A stretch of DNA of 39,091 nucleotides from Bacteroidota bacterium (GTDB taxonomy: Bacteria > Bacteroidota > Bacteroidia > Chitinophagales > Chitinophagaceae): NCBI GenBank assembly GCA_018267615.1, contig JAFDYD010000011.1, positions 17,772 through 56,862 on the forward strand, written 5' to 3'. Below, piece by piece: positions 8,063 to 17,381 of this stretch (positions are counted from its first letter, which is position 1; every line of letters begins with the position of its first letter). The notes beneath the pieces are model-generated. The model did no database searches and was not told the DNA's origin. It saw only the letters and a list, made by a program, of their open reading frames with translations. The position numbers were made by a program, and so were the translations under genes.

Positions 8063-9775
8063 ATGGCTCAAAAGTTTTGCCTGAGTATCATGTTTGTTTT
8101 TTCTTCCGTCATCCTGTCTCTCCAATTGCATGCACAGTCGGTCCCCAATCCATATCACTACGTTTCTCACAAAAAAATAGACTGTAAACACGGAGCCGTG
8201 GTATCGGCACATCCGCTTGCCAGCCAGGTAGGAGTATCCGTTTTAAAAAAGGGAGGCAATGCAGTCGATGCCGCTATAGCAACGCAATTGGCATTGGCAG
8301 TCGTTTATCCCGGTGCGGGTAATTTAGGTGGTGGCGGATTTATGGTCGCCTGTTTGTCCGGCGGTAAAAAAATTGCACTCGACTACCGCGAGAAAGCGCC
8401 GGCAGCCGCATCAAAAGACATGTATCTCGATGCTAAAGGTGATGCACAACCGAACTTGAGCCAGAATGGACATCTTGCAAGCGGAGTGCCTGGAACAGTG
8501 GCCGGCATTTTTGCGGCCTTAAAATATTGCCGGCTTCCATTCAAAAAATTAATTCAACCGGCGATAGATCTTGCAGAAAAAGGATTTGTGATCACCGCGG
8601 CAGAAGCAAGAAGCCTGAACGAAACACAGGAAGATTTTAAAAAATATAATACCGTGATGCCTGTTTTTGTGAAAGGATCTGCATGGAAAGCAGGCGACAC
8701 GCTCATACAAAAAGATCTTGCAAAAACATTGAAGATGATCCGTGATTCCGGAGCAAAAGGTTTTTATGAAGGAGAAACGGCAAGACTGATCGTGGAAGAA
8801 ATGCAGCGTGGAAAAGGAATCATTACCTATGAAGATCTGAAGAATTATGCAGCGAAAGAAAGAGATCCGGTTGTAGTTAATTACAAGAGCGATTATACAA
8901 TTGTAACGATGCCGTTGCCAAGTAGTGGCGGTGTGTTGTTACCACAAATGATGCGAATGATCGAAGATCAGCCGATAAAAAGTTATGGATTTCAGTCCGT
9001 GCAGTCGGTTCATCTCATGACCGAAATAGAGCGGCTTGCCTATGCAGACCGTGCAAAATACCTGGGAGATAAGGATTTTTTTAAAGTACCTACCAAAACA
9101 CTAATCAGCTATCCTTATCTCTATCATAGAATGGAATCCTACAAACCAAATGTTGCAGGCAAAAGTGAAATCATCGGTGCCGGTTCGATTCCTGAAAGCG
9201 AAGAAACAACACATCTCAATGCATGCGACAGCGATGGAAACGCCGTATCGATCACTACTACATTGAATGGTGAATATGGAAGCAGGACCGTTGTTGCAGG
9301 TGCAGGTTTTTTGTTGAATAACGAGATGGACGATTTTAGTATCAAACCCGGCGTGGCGAATATGTATGGGGCAATTGGTGGCGATGCAAACGCCATCGCA
9401 CCGGGCAAGCGCATGCTCAGTTCAATGTCGCCGACAATTGTACTGAAAGATGGAAAACCATATTTGATATTAGGAACTCCTGGCGGCACCACCATCATCA
9501 CTTCCGTTTTCCAAACACTCGTGAACATTCTCGAATTTAAAATGACTGTTCAGGATGCAGTGTTCAAACCAAAATTTCATCATCAGTGGCAGCCGGATGT
9601 GATTTATGTTGAAAAAGATTTTCCTCAGAACGTAAGAACACAATTACAACAAATGGGATATACCATCCAACAAAGAGAGCCCATCGGCCGGACCGAAGTC
9701 ATAAAAATTTCAGAGGAAGGAAATATTGAAGCCGTTGGCGACAAAAGAGGCGACGATTCTGCAGAAGGATATTGA
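8063..9775 (+). CDS. ggt: gamma-glutamyltransferase
   Basis: Secreted or periplasmic N-terminal-nucleophile hydrolase that transfers or hydrolyses the gamma-glutamyl group of glutathione and related amides. A signal peptide ends near residue 25 (LQLHAQS). The proenzyme self-cleaves before the conserved Thr in ETTHLN, which is T382, giving a large chain (about 26-381) and a small chain (382-570). The small-chain motifs NGEYGS, LLNNEMDDFS, KRMLSSMSPT and LGTPGG are all present, so it looks active. Length 570 is normal. The stop codon overlaps the left arm of the next hairpin. It could supply glutamate and cysteinylglycine from gamma-glutamyl compounds. Confidence 0.95.
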   Translation: MAQKFCLSIMFVFSSVILSLQLHAQSVPNPYHYVSHKKIDCKHGAVVSAHPLASQVGVSVLKKGGNAVDAAIATQLALAVVYPGAGNLGGGGFMVACLSGGKKIALDYREKAPAAASKDMYLDAKGDAQPNLSQNGHLASGVPGTVAGIFAALKYCRLPFKKLIQPAIDLAEKGFVITAAEARSLNETQEDFKKYNTVMPVFVKGSAWKAGDTLIQKDLAKTLKMIRDSGAKGFYEGETARLIVEEMQRGKGIITYEDLKNYAAKERDPVVVNYKSDYTIVTMPLPSSGGVLLPQMMRMIEDQPIKSYGFQSVQSVHLMTEIERLAYADRAKYLGDKDFFKVPTKTLISYPYLYHRMESYKPNVAGKSEIIGAGSIPESEETTHLNACDSDGNAVSITTTLNGEYGSRTVVAGAGFLLNNEMDDFSIKPGVANMYGAIGGDANAIAPGKRMLSSMSPTIVLKDGKPYLILGTPGGTTIITSVFQTLVNILEFKMTVQDAVFKPKFHHQWQPDVIYVEKDFPQNVRTQLQQMGYTIQQREPIGRTEVIKISEEGNIEAVGDKRGDDSAEGY

Positions 9776-9948
9776 GGAAAGTTGATTGGTTGAAAGGTTG
9801 AGAGGTTGATCGGTTGATTGGTAATAAATCAAATTTTCATTACGTATAAAAATAAAATTAATTTTGAAATGGGAGGAAACTTGATTTATTACCAATCAAC
9901 CTTTCAACCTTTCAACCAATCAACATATCAACATATCAACTCTCCTCA
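9773..9948. repeat. octamer-built inverted repeat, arms of 4 versus 5 words
   Basis: Left arm 9773-9832 (60 nt), right arm 9881-9948 (68 nt), AT-rich loop of 48 nt. Between a shared outer end and a shared inner block (TTGGTAATAAATCAA), the left arm has four octamers (TTGGTTGA, AAGGTTGA, GAGGTTGA, TCGGTTGA). The right arm, read on the other strand, has five (TATGTTGA twice, TTGGTTGA, AAGGTTGA twice). The length difference is exactly one word. The left arm contains the stop codon of ggt. Confidence 0.93.
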
Positions 9949-9972
9949 TCATCCCTTAAAATCTCATAAATC

Positions 9973-10485
9973 ATGGCAACATCATTAGGCGAAATTTATC
10001 TCCAATCCGTCATCACCCGGATGACTGGTTATAAAGAATTGGCAGATAAAACTTTTGAGCAGTTAGTGGAAAAGGATTTTTACTTTAAACCAAATGAAAC
10101 TTCAAACAGCATAGCAATTATTATTCAACATATGAGTGGTAATATGCTTAGCCGGTGGACTAATTTCTTAGGTGAGGATGGCGAAAAAACCTGGCGCATG
10201 CGTGATGAAGAATTTGAAGAACATTCTTATTCAAAGCAACAATTGCTAGACAAATGGAACAAAGGTTGGGATTGCCTGGTAAACTCACTCCGATCATTAA
10301 CCGAAGCCGACCTTCTAAAGACGATTCATATCCGTAATGAACCCCTTTCTGCAATTGATGCGATCAATCGCCAATTGGCGCATTATCCGCATCATGTCGG
10401 CCAAATCCTCTATATCGGCAAAATGATAAAAGGCGATCAGTGGAAGAACCTGTCGATGCCAAAAAGAAAATCGAATCAGAAATAA
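9973..10485 (+). CDS. DinB-superfamily protein, DUF1572-like
   Basis: A 170-residue, mainly helical protein with the DinB four-helix-bundle pattern: an N-terminal helix (IYLQSVITRMTGYKELADKT), a first metal-ligand His at 53 (IIIQHMSGNM) and a distal cluster AHYPHHVGQILYIGK with H137, H140 and H141, of which two would complete the three-His metal site. DUF1572 members share the motif ISNSIAIIxxHxxGN, matched here by SNSIAIIIQHMSGN. No signal peptide is seen. Family members include metal-dependent thiol S-transferases, but the specific substrate here is unknown. It stands alone behind a hairpin repeat. Confidence 0.85.
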   Translation: MATSLGEIYLQSVITRMTGYKELADKTFEQLVEKDFYFKPNETSNSIAIIIQHMSGNMLSRWTNFLGEDGEKTWRMRDEEFEEHSYSKQQLLDKWNKGWDCLVNSLRSLTEADLLKTIHIRNEPLSAIDAINRQLAHYPHHVGQILYIGKMIKGDQWKNLSMPKRKSNQK

Positions 10486-10800
10486 GAATTGACGTATAAG
10501 AGGCTTACAAGTTTAGCCGAATTTACATTAACATCGTTATCTGTCGACTTCCAGATCCACACCCGGAATTTAATAAATTTTTATCTTTCCCGGGGCATCT
10601 TACGAGCAATAAAAACACGTTTTCCAATGTTATTGGGTTTAGCTGACCCTCTCGACGAGACCTTATTTTCCAACGAAAATAGAACCCGGCTGAAAGAAAC
10701 GCGGCGTCGCTTTTTCATTCCAATTTCCGGATCATATGAATAAACCTTGGTATTGAATTTGCACTTATAAAGAGCTATTTTTACACCCTAATCGACGTAT
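10486..10800. other. intergenic region, no convincing gene
   Basis: About 315 bases between the DinB-like gene and the first codon usable by the TamB-like gene. An 84-codon frame on the plus strand (10489-10743) and a 45-codon frame on the minus strand show no recognisable domain. They are rich in basic residues without a membrane or signal pattern, and I regard both as chance. A CCCGG/CCGGG pair around 10562-10596 could form a weak stem. Confidence 0.4.
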
Positions 10801-10842
10801 CTGAAACAATTCCCGAAAATACTTCTGTTCTCGTTCCTGACG

Positions 10843-13800
10843 TTGCTTCTATTGGTAGCCGCTTTGTTGTCGCTTGCTATGGCAATCAATCAAAAATCGT
10901 GGTTGTTTTCACTAGTATTTCTCGGCGTTCTTTTCTTAATGTATAAGACGGTTAATTGGAAGTCCGTGCTCGGATGCTTGTTGCTGCTATTGATGCTTTG
11001 GTTATCGATTCAAACAACACCTGTTCAAAACTGGCTGGTGACAAAAGTTACCGATAAACTTTCCGCGAGTCTTCATACAAAAATCGGAATCCATCACGTC
11101 GATTTTTCTTTTTTTGATAAGATGTTATTGCAGGGTGCGCTGGTGATGGACAAAAACAAAGACACTTTGCTTTACGCCGGTGAAGCAAAATTGAGAATCA
11201 CAGATTGGTTTTTCTTAAAGGATACAGTCGAGTTGCATTATATCGGATTGAGTGATGCGACGATCAAAATAAAAAGAAAAGATTCGGTTTGGAACTATCA
11301 ATTCATGGCAGATTATTTTTCCGGGTCCAATACATCAACCAAAAAAGGAGCCATTCAATTTAACCTGAAAGAAATTGAGCTTGCACGCATTCACCTGCTG
11401 AAAAAAGATGAATGGCGCGGAGAAGATATGGAACTTCATTTAGGTAAACTGGCAGTAGATGCGGAGAAGATTGATTTTTCAAAAAAGATCGCCCGGCTGA
11501 ATACATTAAATTTTACCGAACCGCAATTTGCCATAACAAGTTACCGGGGCAATAGACCGCCACTCCCTCCATCGAATGATAATTCCATCAAAAATGATCC
11601 ACTTCATTTGCGCTGGAATGCCGGCGACTGGGATATTTCCGTAAAGCATTCGACCATCAAAAATGGATCTTTCACAAATGATAATTTGACCGATATACAT
11701 CCATATGATCATTTCGATGGAAACCATATTCATTTCTATGATATCGACTGGGATTTCAAGGACGTCCATTTCAAACACGACACAATCACCGCTCAAATGA
11801 ATATGAGCACCAAAGAAAGAAGTGGTTTTGAAGTAAAAAAATTCGTTGCCAATATCAAATTCTTTCCGGAAGCAATGGAGTTTCACCAGATGGATATCCA
11901 GACAGGTAAAAGTCGCTTGCGCAGTTCTTTTTCCATGCGCTTTAAGACTTTTGACGACATGGACGACTTCATCAATAAAATAAACATGGAGGGCGATTTT
12001 ACAGATGCATATATCGACAGTGATGATATCGCTTATTTCGCGCCTGAATTGAAAGAATGGAAAAAAACAATTCGACTAAATGGTATTATTAAGGGACCAG
12101 TGAAAGATTTGAGTGGGAAAAATATATCTATCAATGCGGGACAAAATACATTGCTGAATGGGGATATACATTTAAAGGGGTTACCGGATATTAATAAAAC
12201 ATTTATAGAATTCAAGTCGAATAATTTCAGAACAACTTACGACGACGCGGTGACTTTTGTTCCTGAATTGAAGAAAATGAAACAGCCACGCATCGACCGG
12301 CTACAATACATCAGGTTCACGGGAAACTTTACAGGTTATATACATGATTTCATTACCTCGGGAACGATAGAAACAGGAATCGGAACTATCGTCGCAAATG
12401 TAAATATGAAACTCACGGAGAATAAACCCTCCGTTTATTCAGGAACGATTTCAACGGGGAATTTTGATCTTGGAAAATTCATGGATGATCCTACCATGGG
12501 AGAAATTTCTTTCAATGGAAAAATAAATGGACAAGGATTAACTTCCAAAACCCTGAATGCAACATTGGATGGAACTGTAAGGCAACTCGATTTTAATTAT
12601 TATATCTACCAGAATATATTGGTTAATGGAACCGTAGCTCAAAAAAAGTTTAACGGTAAACTTATATTGAATGATTCAAATTTGCGTGCAACATTAAATG
12701 GTCTGATTGATTTCAGTGGAGATAAACCAAAATTTGATTTTAGCGCCGGTATCGATTATGCCAGTTTAAAAACTTTGAATTTTACGAACGACAGTATTGA
12801 GTTTAACGGAAAACTCAGGTTTAATTTTACAGGTGATGATATCGACAACTTCCTCGGAAGTGCGCGCATTTATGACGCATCCATATTTAAAAAGGGACAG
12901 CGTCTTTCTTTTGATTCACTCACGCTTGAATCGAGCATCATCGATAATAATAAAACAATTACGGTTGTCAGTAACGAATTCGACGGCGCCATCGTCGGTG
13001 AATTTTCGATCATGGAATTGCCTGCTGCATTTCAAACATTCCTTTACAGGTATTATCCGAGCTATATCAAGCCAACCAAAAACAAATTGTCGGATCAGAA
13101 TTTCAGTTTTGTAATCACTACAAAAAAAGTCGATGATTACCTGGATCTCTTCGACAAACACTTGAAGGGTTTTAACTTCACCAGTATCACCGGGCGAATC
13201 AATACAAAAGACAATTTGCTTGATGTAAATGCCGAAGTACCTCAATTCAGTTACAAGAACATCTCATTTTATAATGCAAATTTGAAAGGGCGTGGAAATT
13301 TTGATAGCCTGTCTCTCGAGAGTACTGTCGGCGAAATTTATGTGAGCGATAGCCTTCATTTCCCATCGACCCATCTTCAATTAAAATCTTTCAACGATAT
13401 TTCAGAAGTAAAAATTACAACCAGTGCAAACCAGACTTTAAACGCTGCAAATATTTCCGCGCAGGTTCATACACTTACGGATGGTTTTAATATTACGTTC
13501 CGTCCTTCAACGTTCGATATCAACAGTAAGACCTGGACGATCGACAATAACAGCCAGCTTTCATTTAGCAATAATGCGATTGCTGCAGAAGCTTTGCGAA
13601 TCTATAATGGAGAGCAGCAGATCCTTATCAGTACATATCCTTCCGCAGTAGGGAACTGGAACGATATGCAGGTTGATCTGAAAAAAATAAACATTGGTGA
13701 TTTCTCTCCTTTCTTCGTGAAGGATGAAAGAATCGAGGGCTTGTTGACAGGCTCAGCAACCATCAGCGACCCGTTCAACAAACCTTACCTGCAATTTCAT

Positions 13801-15741
13801 GGCGATGCAGAACAATTCAGATTCTCGAACGATTCCATCGGAAAAATAAAACTGACTGCAGACTACAATAAGAAAACAGGAATGGTAAACGCAACTGCGA
13901 GTTCAAATAATAGAAATTACCAGTTTGATCTTAAAGGCGTTTTCAGCACTGTAGACAGTTCAACCGCGGCACCGATCAACATTATTATTCCAAATTTGGT
14001 TGACACTAAAATTGACTTGCTGGAAAAATATCTTGGCGGCATTTTCAGTGATCTCACCGGAAGAGCAACAGGCCAACTACAGATCGTCGGTAGTGCAGAT
14101 AAACTTAAATATCTTGGAGATATCACTTTAAAAGATGCGAACTTAAGAGTGAATTACACACAATGCTCTTACAAAATCCCTCTCGCGACGGTGCAACTCA
14201 GAGATGGGTATATCGATTTTGGAAGTTTTGCATTGGAGGATACACTCAATAACAAAGCACAGATGACGCGGGCAAAACTCTATCATAATTCGTTTAAGGA
14301 TCTACGTTATGATTTTGCGCTGAATACAAATCGCCTGCTTGTATTGAATACAAAAATCACAGACAATAACCAGTTCTACGGAAGAGTTGTAGCAAAAACC
14401 AATATGACGCTTACAGGTCCCAATGAAGACATGCAAATGTATATCAAAGGCGAACCGACGGATAGTTCTACAATCTATCTTCCTACAACCTCAAGTAGAG
14501 AAAGTGCAGACGCAGATTTCGTGGTATGGAAAGTATATGGTAAAGAAATGTCGGCGGCACCCGCACACGGCGCTGCAAATTTTACAGTAACACTCGATGT
14601 GACTGCTAACAATTATGCCAATGTATATGTAATCATCGATCCGCTTACAAAAGATATTATAAAAGCAAATGGACATGGGAACCTTCGCATCAAGGTAGGT
14701 ACCACAGAAAATATGGATATGCGTGGCCGTTATGAAATCGACAGAGGCGATTATAATTTCACTTTCCAGTCGTTTATCCGCAAACCATTTGTGTTCATGG
14801 AAGGTGTTGGAAACTATATTCAATGGACGGGAGATCCATATGATGCTACCATCAATATCCAGGCACTCTATGAAGCGGAGAATGTACAATTCAGTGATCT
14901 TGGTCTCAACTCCGGCTCCGGTGTTGTGATCACGAATGAAAATTTAAAAAGATATCACGGTCCGGTTTGGGTGGTTGCTACACTTAGTGATAAGTTGATG
15001 AAGCCGGCCATCGATTTTGAAATACAGTTGCCGCCAAACAGCGAATTGAAAAATAACCAGGATGCGGCGTGGCTGATACAAAGAATCGAGAGTGACCCTA
15101 ATGAATTGAACAAACAGGTTGCATTCCTGATTGTGTTCAACAGCTTTGGCCCAATGTCCAATAGTAATACAGCTTTCAGCGCAAACCAGGCCGTCGGTGG
15201 AATTTTTGTGAACAGTATTTCTGGTGCGATATCGTCTGCTTTAAGTCATCAATTCTCTAATGCATTTCAAAAAGTATTCAAGGATAAAAGTATCCAGGTC
15301 AATTTCAATACTTCATTCTATAGTGGAAGCGGATTGATAGACAATACGGATCCGAACCGAAATTACGATCGAACAAATCTTAATTTATCTGTTATTAAGA
15401 GTTTCCTGAATGAGCGTTTAACCTTCACCGTTGGAAGCGCACTCGATTTCGGACTCACTGCACAGCAGGCGCAGGCAGCATCGGTGCAATTCCTTCCCAA
15501 TATAACAGCTGAATGGAAGATCACACCGAGTGGACGTGTTGTGCTGACGTTCTTCTACCGCGATTCGTACAATTATTTATCTGTGTCCAATCACACCCAA
15601 AACAGCTCGGGTACAAGTATTTCCTACCGTCGTGATTTTGACCGCATCGACGAATTGCTTAAAGGAAAGAAAAAAGAAAAACCGAAAAAAGAGAAAAAGA
15701 AAACTGAAGATCCCCCAAAAGAAATTTCACAAACGAAGTAG
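10843..15741 (+). CDS. TamB-like translocation/assembly module protein (DUF490)
   Basis: A giant envelope protein of about 1,632 residues. It is anchored by N-terminal hydrophobic segments and followed by a long run of beta-strands typical of TamB/AsmA-like bridge proteins, which are thought to carry lipids or help insert proteins between inner and outer membrane. The C-terminal third (about 1150-1560) has the DUF490 character: GRATGQLQIVGSADKLKYLG, NMDMRGRYEIDRGDYNFTF and IQWTGDPYDATINIQALYEA. It ends in a Lys/Glu-rich tail. The start is uncertain: an in-frame stop lies at 10789, no ATG, GTG or TTG precedes TTG 10843, a CTG at 10801 would give a better-looking LKQFPKILLFSF opening, and ATG at 10878 or 10939 are alternatives. 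Two hydrophobic stretches at the N-terminus are more than the usual single anchor. Confidence 0.88.
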   Translation: MLLLVAALLSLAMAINQKSWLFSLVFLGVLFLMYKTVNWKSVLGCLLLLLMLWLSIQTTPVQNWLVTKVTDKLSASLHTKIGIHHVDFSFFDKMLLQGALVMDKNKDTLLYAGEAKLRITDWFFLKDTVELHYIGLSDATIKIKRKDSVWNYQFMADYFSGSNTSTKKGAIQFNLKEIELARIHLLKKDEWRGEDMELHLGKLAVDAEKIDFSKKIARLNTLNFTEPQFAITSYRGNRPPLPPSNDNSIKNDPLHLRWNAGDWDISVKHSTIKNGSFTNDNLTDIHPYDHFDGNHIHFYDIDWDFKDVHFKHDTITAQMNMSTKERSGFEVKKFVANIKFFPEAMEFHQMDIQTGKSRLRSSFSMRFKTFDDMDDFINKINMEGDFTDAYIDSDDIAYFAPELKEWKKTIRLNGIIKGPVKDLSGKNISINAGQNTLLNGDIHLKGLPDINKTFIEFKSNNFRTTYDDAVTFVPELKKMKQPRIDRLQYIRFTGNFTGYIHDFITSGTIETGIGTIVANVNMKLTENKPSVYSGTISTGNFDLGKFMDDPTMGEISFNGKINGQGLTSKTLNATLDGTVRQLDFNYYIYQNILVNGTVAQKKFNGKLILNDSNLRATLNGLIDFSGDKPKFDFSAGIDYASLKTLNFTNDSIEFNGKLRFNFTGDDIDNFLGSARIYDASIFKKGQRLSFDSLTLESSIIDNNKTITVVSNEFDGAIVGEFSIMELPAAFQTFLYRYYPSYIKPTKNKLSDQNFSFVITTKKVDDYLDLFDKHLKGFNFTSITGRINTKDNLLDVNAEVPQFSYKNISFYNANLKGRGNFDSLSLESTVGEIYVSDSLHFPSTHLQLKSFNDISEVKITTSANQTLNAANISAQVHTLTDGFNITFRPSTFDINSKTWTIDNNSQLSFSNNAIAAEALRIYNGEQQILISTYPSAVGNWNDMQVDLKKINIGDFSPFFVKDERIEGLLTGSATISDPFNKPYLQFHGDAEQFRFSNDSIGKIKLTADYNKKTGMVNATASSNNRNYQFDLKGVFSTVDSSTAAPINIIIPNLVDTKIDLLEKYLGGIFSDLTGRATGQLQIVGSADKLKYLGDITLKDANLRVNYTQCSYKIPLATVQLRDGYIDFGSFALEDTLNNKAQMTRAKLYHNSFKDLRYDFALNTNRLLVLNTKITDNNQFYGRVVAKTNMTLTGPNEDMQMYIKGEPTDSSTIYLPTTSSRESADADFVVWKVYGKEMSAAPAHGAANFTVTLDVTANNYANVYVIIDPLTKDIIKANGHGNLRIKVGTTENMDMRGRYEIDRGDYNFTFQSFIRKPFVFMEGVGNYIQWTGDPYDATINIQALYEAENVQFSDLGLNSGSGVVITNENLKRYHGPVWVVATLSDKLMKPAIDFEIQLPPNSELKNNQDAAWLIQRIESDPNELNKQVAFLIVFNSFGPMSNSNTAFSANQAVGGIFVNSISGAISSALSHQFSNAFQKVFKDKSIQVNFNTSFYSGSGLIDNTDPNRNYDRTNLNLSVIKSFLNERLTFTVGSALDFGLTAQQAQAASVQFLPNITAEWKITPSGRVVLTFFYRDSYNYLSVSNHTQNSSGTSISYRRDFDRIDELLKGKKKEKPKKEKKKTEDPPKEISQTK

Positions 15742-15742
15742 C

Positions 15743-15886
15743 CTGAACCAGGATTTTAAACGATTAGTCTGATTGAACTGAACGTGAGATGCGATACTTC
15801 AGAAGTGAGCTTTTTTCTATTCATGTTTGAAGCCTCGCATCTCACGTTCAGTTCAATCAGACTAATCGTTTAAAATCCTGGTTCAG
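15743..15886. repeat. 59-bp-arm inverted repeat filling a stop-to-stop gap
   Basis: Left arm 15743-15801, right arm 15828-15886, 57 of 59 positions complementary, loop 26 nt. It begins one base after the TamB-like stop codon and ends one base before the RibBA stop codon. The outer part is made of GATT words at 9-10 bp steps starting with GAACCAGGATTT, and the inner part contains CGTGAGATG, resembling the hairpin at 2058. Convergent placement fits a bidirectional terminator. Confidence 0.95.
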
Positions 15887-15887
15887 A

Positions 15888-17087
15888 CTACTTCAATATC
15901 TGATGCCCCAGTTTATCTCTTTTTGTCTGGAGGTATTTTTCGTTATGCGGATTGGGACGTATTTCAATCGGAACTGCATTTGTAATCTCCAGGCCATAAC
16001 CAGATAATGCAGCTCTCTTTGTAGGATTATTACTGATCAGGCAAATTTTTGTGATACCGAGGTAGCGCAGGATTTGCGCGCCAACACCATAATCTCTTTT
16101 ATCCATCGGAAATCCCAAATGAAGATTTGCTTCTACAGTATCCATTCCATTTTCCTGCAGCTTGTATGCTTTCAACTTATTCACCAAACCAATACCGCGG
16201 CCTTCCTGGTTCATATAAAGAATAGCGCCCTTGCCATTTGCTTCTACCATCTGCATTGCTTTGTGCAACTGTTCACCACAATCGCAGCGAAGAGAACCAA
16301 GTATATCGCCCGTAAAACAAGAAGAGTGAACTCTTACGAGTACAGATTCATCTTTTTCCCATTCGCCTTTTACAAGCGCGAGATGTTCGTTGCTTGTATT
16401 TTTTTCTTTGAAAGCGATCAATTTAAAATGCCCAAATTTAGTTGGCATATCTACCCTAACAATTTCTTCGATCAACGAATCTGATTTCAAACGATATTCA
16501 ATAAGATCTTTGATAGAGACCAATTTAAAATCAAACTTTTTTGCGATCTGCATCAGTTCTGGCAGCCTGGCCATGCTACCATCTTCGTTCATAATTTCAA
16601 CCAACACCCCTGCAGGTTCAAAACCAGCAAGCCTGGCAAGATCGATCGTTGCCTCTGTATGTCCGGATCTGCGCAACACACCACCCTGCTTCGCACGTAA
16701 AGGAAATATATGTCCGGGCCTTCCAAGATCTGAAGGTTTTGTTTTTGGATCGATAAGCGCTTGTACGGTTAATGCCCTGTCGTTTGCAGAAATTCCCGTT
16801 GTACATCCATGTCCTAAAAGATCAACAGATACGGTAAAAGCGGTCTCGTGCAATGCGGTATTATTGTTGACCATGAGATCCAATCCGAGTTCGTCGCAAC
16901 GCTCTTCTACAAGCGGAGCGCATATCAATCCCCGTCCATGTTTGCTCATAAAATTGATGACTTCCGGGGTTACATTCCTTGCTGCTGCAATAAAATCGCC
17001 CTCATTCTCACGGTCTTCATCGTCTACCACGATCACCAGTTTGCCTTGTTTAATATCCTCAATCGCACTTTCTATGGAGTCTAGCAT
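15888..17087 (-). CDS. ribBA: bifunctional 3,4-dihydroxy-2-butanone 4-phosphate synthase / GTP cyclohydrolase II
   Basis: Supplies both precursors of riboflavin: the RibB half converts ribulose 5-phosphate to dihydroxybutanone phosphate, and the RibA half opens GTP. RibB spans 1-205 with the acidic metal loop [11 protein letters not shown] at 22-32 and the GHT motif (SGHTEA). RibA spans about 208-399 with the zinc ligands C257, C268 and C270 in [17 protein letters not shown], the NQEGRGIGL loop at 293-301 and the catalytic DKRDYG at 329-334. Both halves look intact, unlike some RibBA proteins with an inactive domain. The 399-residue length is normal. I looked for an FMN riboswitch upstream and saw none. 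The hairpin at 15743 ends next to its stop. Confidence 0.97.
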   Translation of the reverse strand: MLDSIESAIEDIKQGKLVIVVDDEDRENEGDFIAAARNVTPEVINFMSKHGRGLICAPLVEERCDELGLDLMVNNNTALHETAFTVSVDLLGHGCTTGISANDRALTVQALIDPKTKPSDLGRPGHIFPLRAKQGGVLRRSGHTEATIDLARLAGFEPAGVLVEIMNEDGSMARLPELMQIAKKFDFKLVSIKDLIEYRLKSDSLIEEIVRVDMPTKFGHFKLIAFKEKNTSNEHLALVKGEWEKDESVLVRVHSSCFTGDILGSLRCDCGEQLHKAMQMVEANGKGAILYMNQEGRGIGLVNKLKAYKLQENGMDTVEANLHLGFPMDKRDYGVGAQILRYLGITKICLISNNPTKRAALSGYGLEITNAVPIEIRPNPHNEKYLQTKRDKLGHQILK

Positions 17088-17144
17088 TTGAAAAAATTAT
17101 CTGTAAAGGTAATAATTATCCAGTTGTGTATATATACGTCCACC

Positions 17145-17156
17145 ACCCTGCAGGGT
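17145..17156. promoter_or_regulatory. 12-bp perfect palindrome upstream of ribBA
   Basis: ACCCTGCAGGGT lies 57 bases upstream of the ribBA start codon, in the divergent region shared with the TonB-dependent receptor. Its position would suit an operator, but a 12-bp palindrome alone is weak evidence. Confidence 0.25.
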
Positions 17157-17326
17157 TGTGATATAAGCCTTTTTTTTGAATCTTTTTGTTAATAACTTTT
17201 TTAAAAAAAGATACTTGAGAAATTCCCGGAACTGATTTTTAGATCAATTTTTTTATTTTTCTTTGACTATAATTTAAATTGACCCCCGATTTCCTGCCAT
17301 GTGTTAATATTTTTTTAATACACCTG

Positions 17327-17346
17327 TTACTGTTCTAAAACAGTAA
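17327..17346. promoter_or_regulatory. 20-bp palindrome upstream of the TonB-dependent receptor
   Basis: TTACTGTT-CTAA-AACAGTAA, two perfect 8-bp arms around a 4-nt centre, ends 35 bases before the ATG of the receptor. Its size and place fit a dimeric regulator site. No regulator is known; a 5'UTR stem is the alternative. Confidence 0.4.
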
Positions 17347-17381
17347 TATCGTTTCTTTGTTGTCTGAAAAAACTACTGTTT

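Noticed and set aside
10489..10743. 84-codon plus-strand frame after the DinB-like gene
   Set aside because: No domain, no start signal, basic composition without a pattern; likely chance.
16390..17091. 233-codon frame on the plus strand
   Set aside because: It lies fully antisense to ribBA, whose motifs are complete, and has no recognisable domain.
17088..17381. FMN riboswitch upstream of ribBA
   Set aside because: No conserved RFN-type helices or loop sequences could be found in the 294-base gap.
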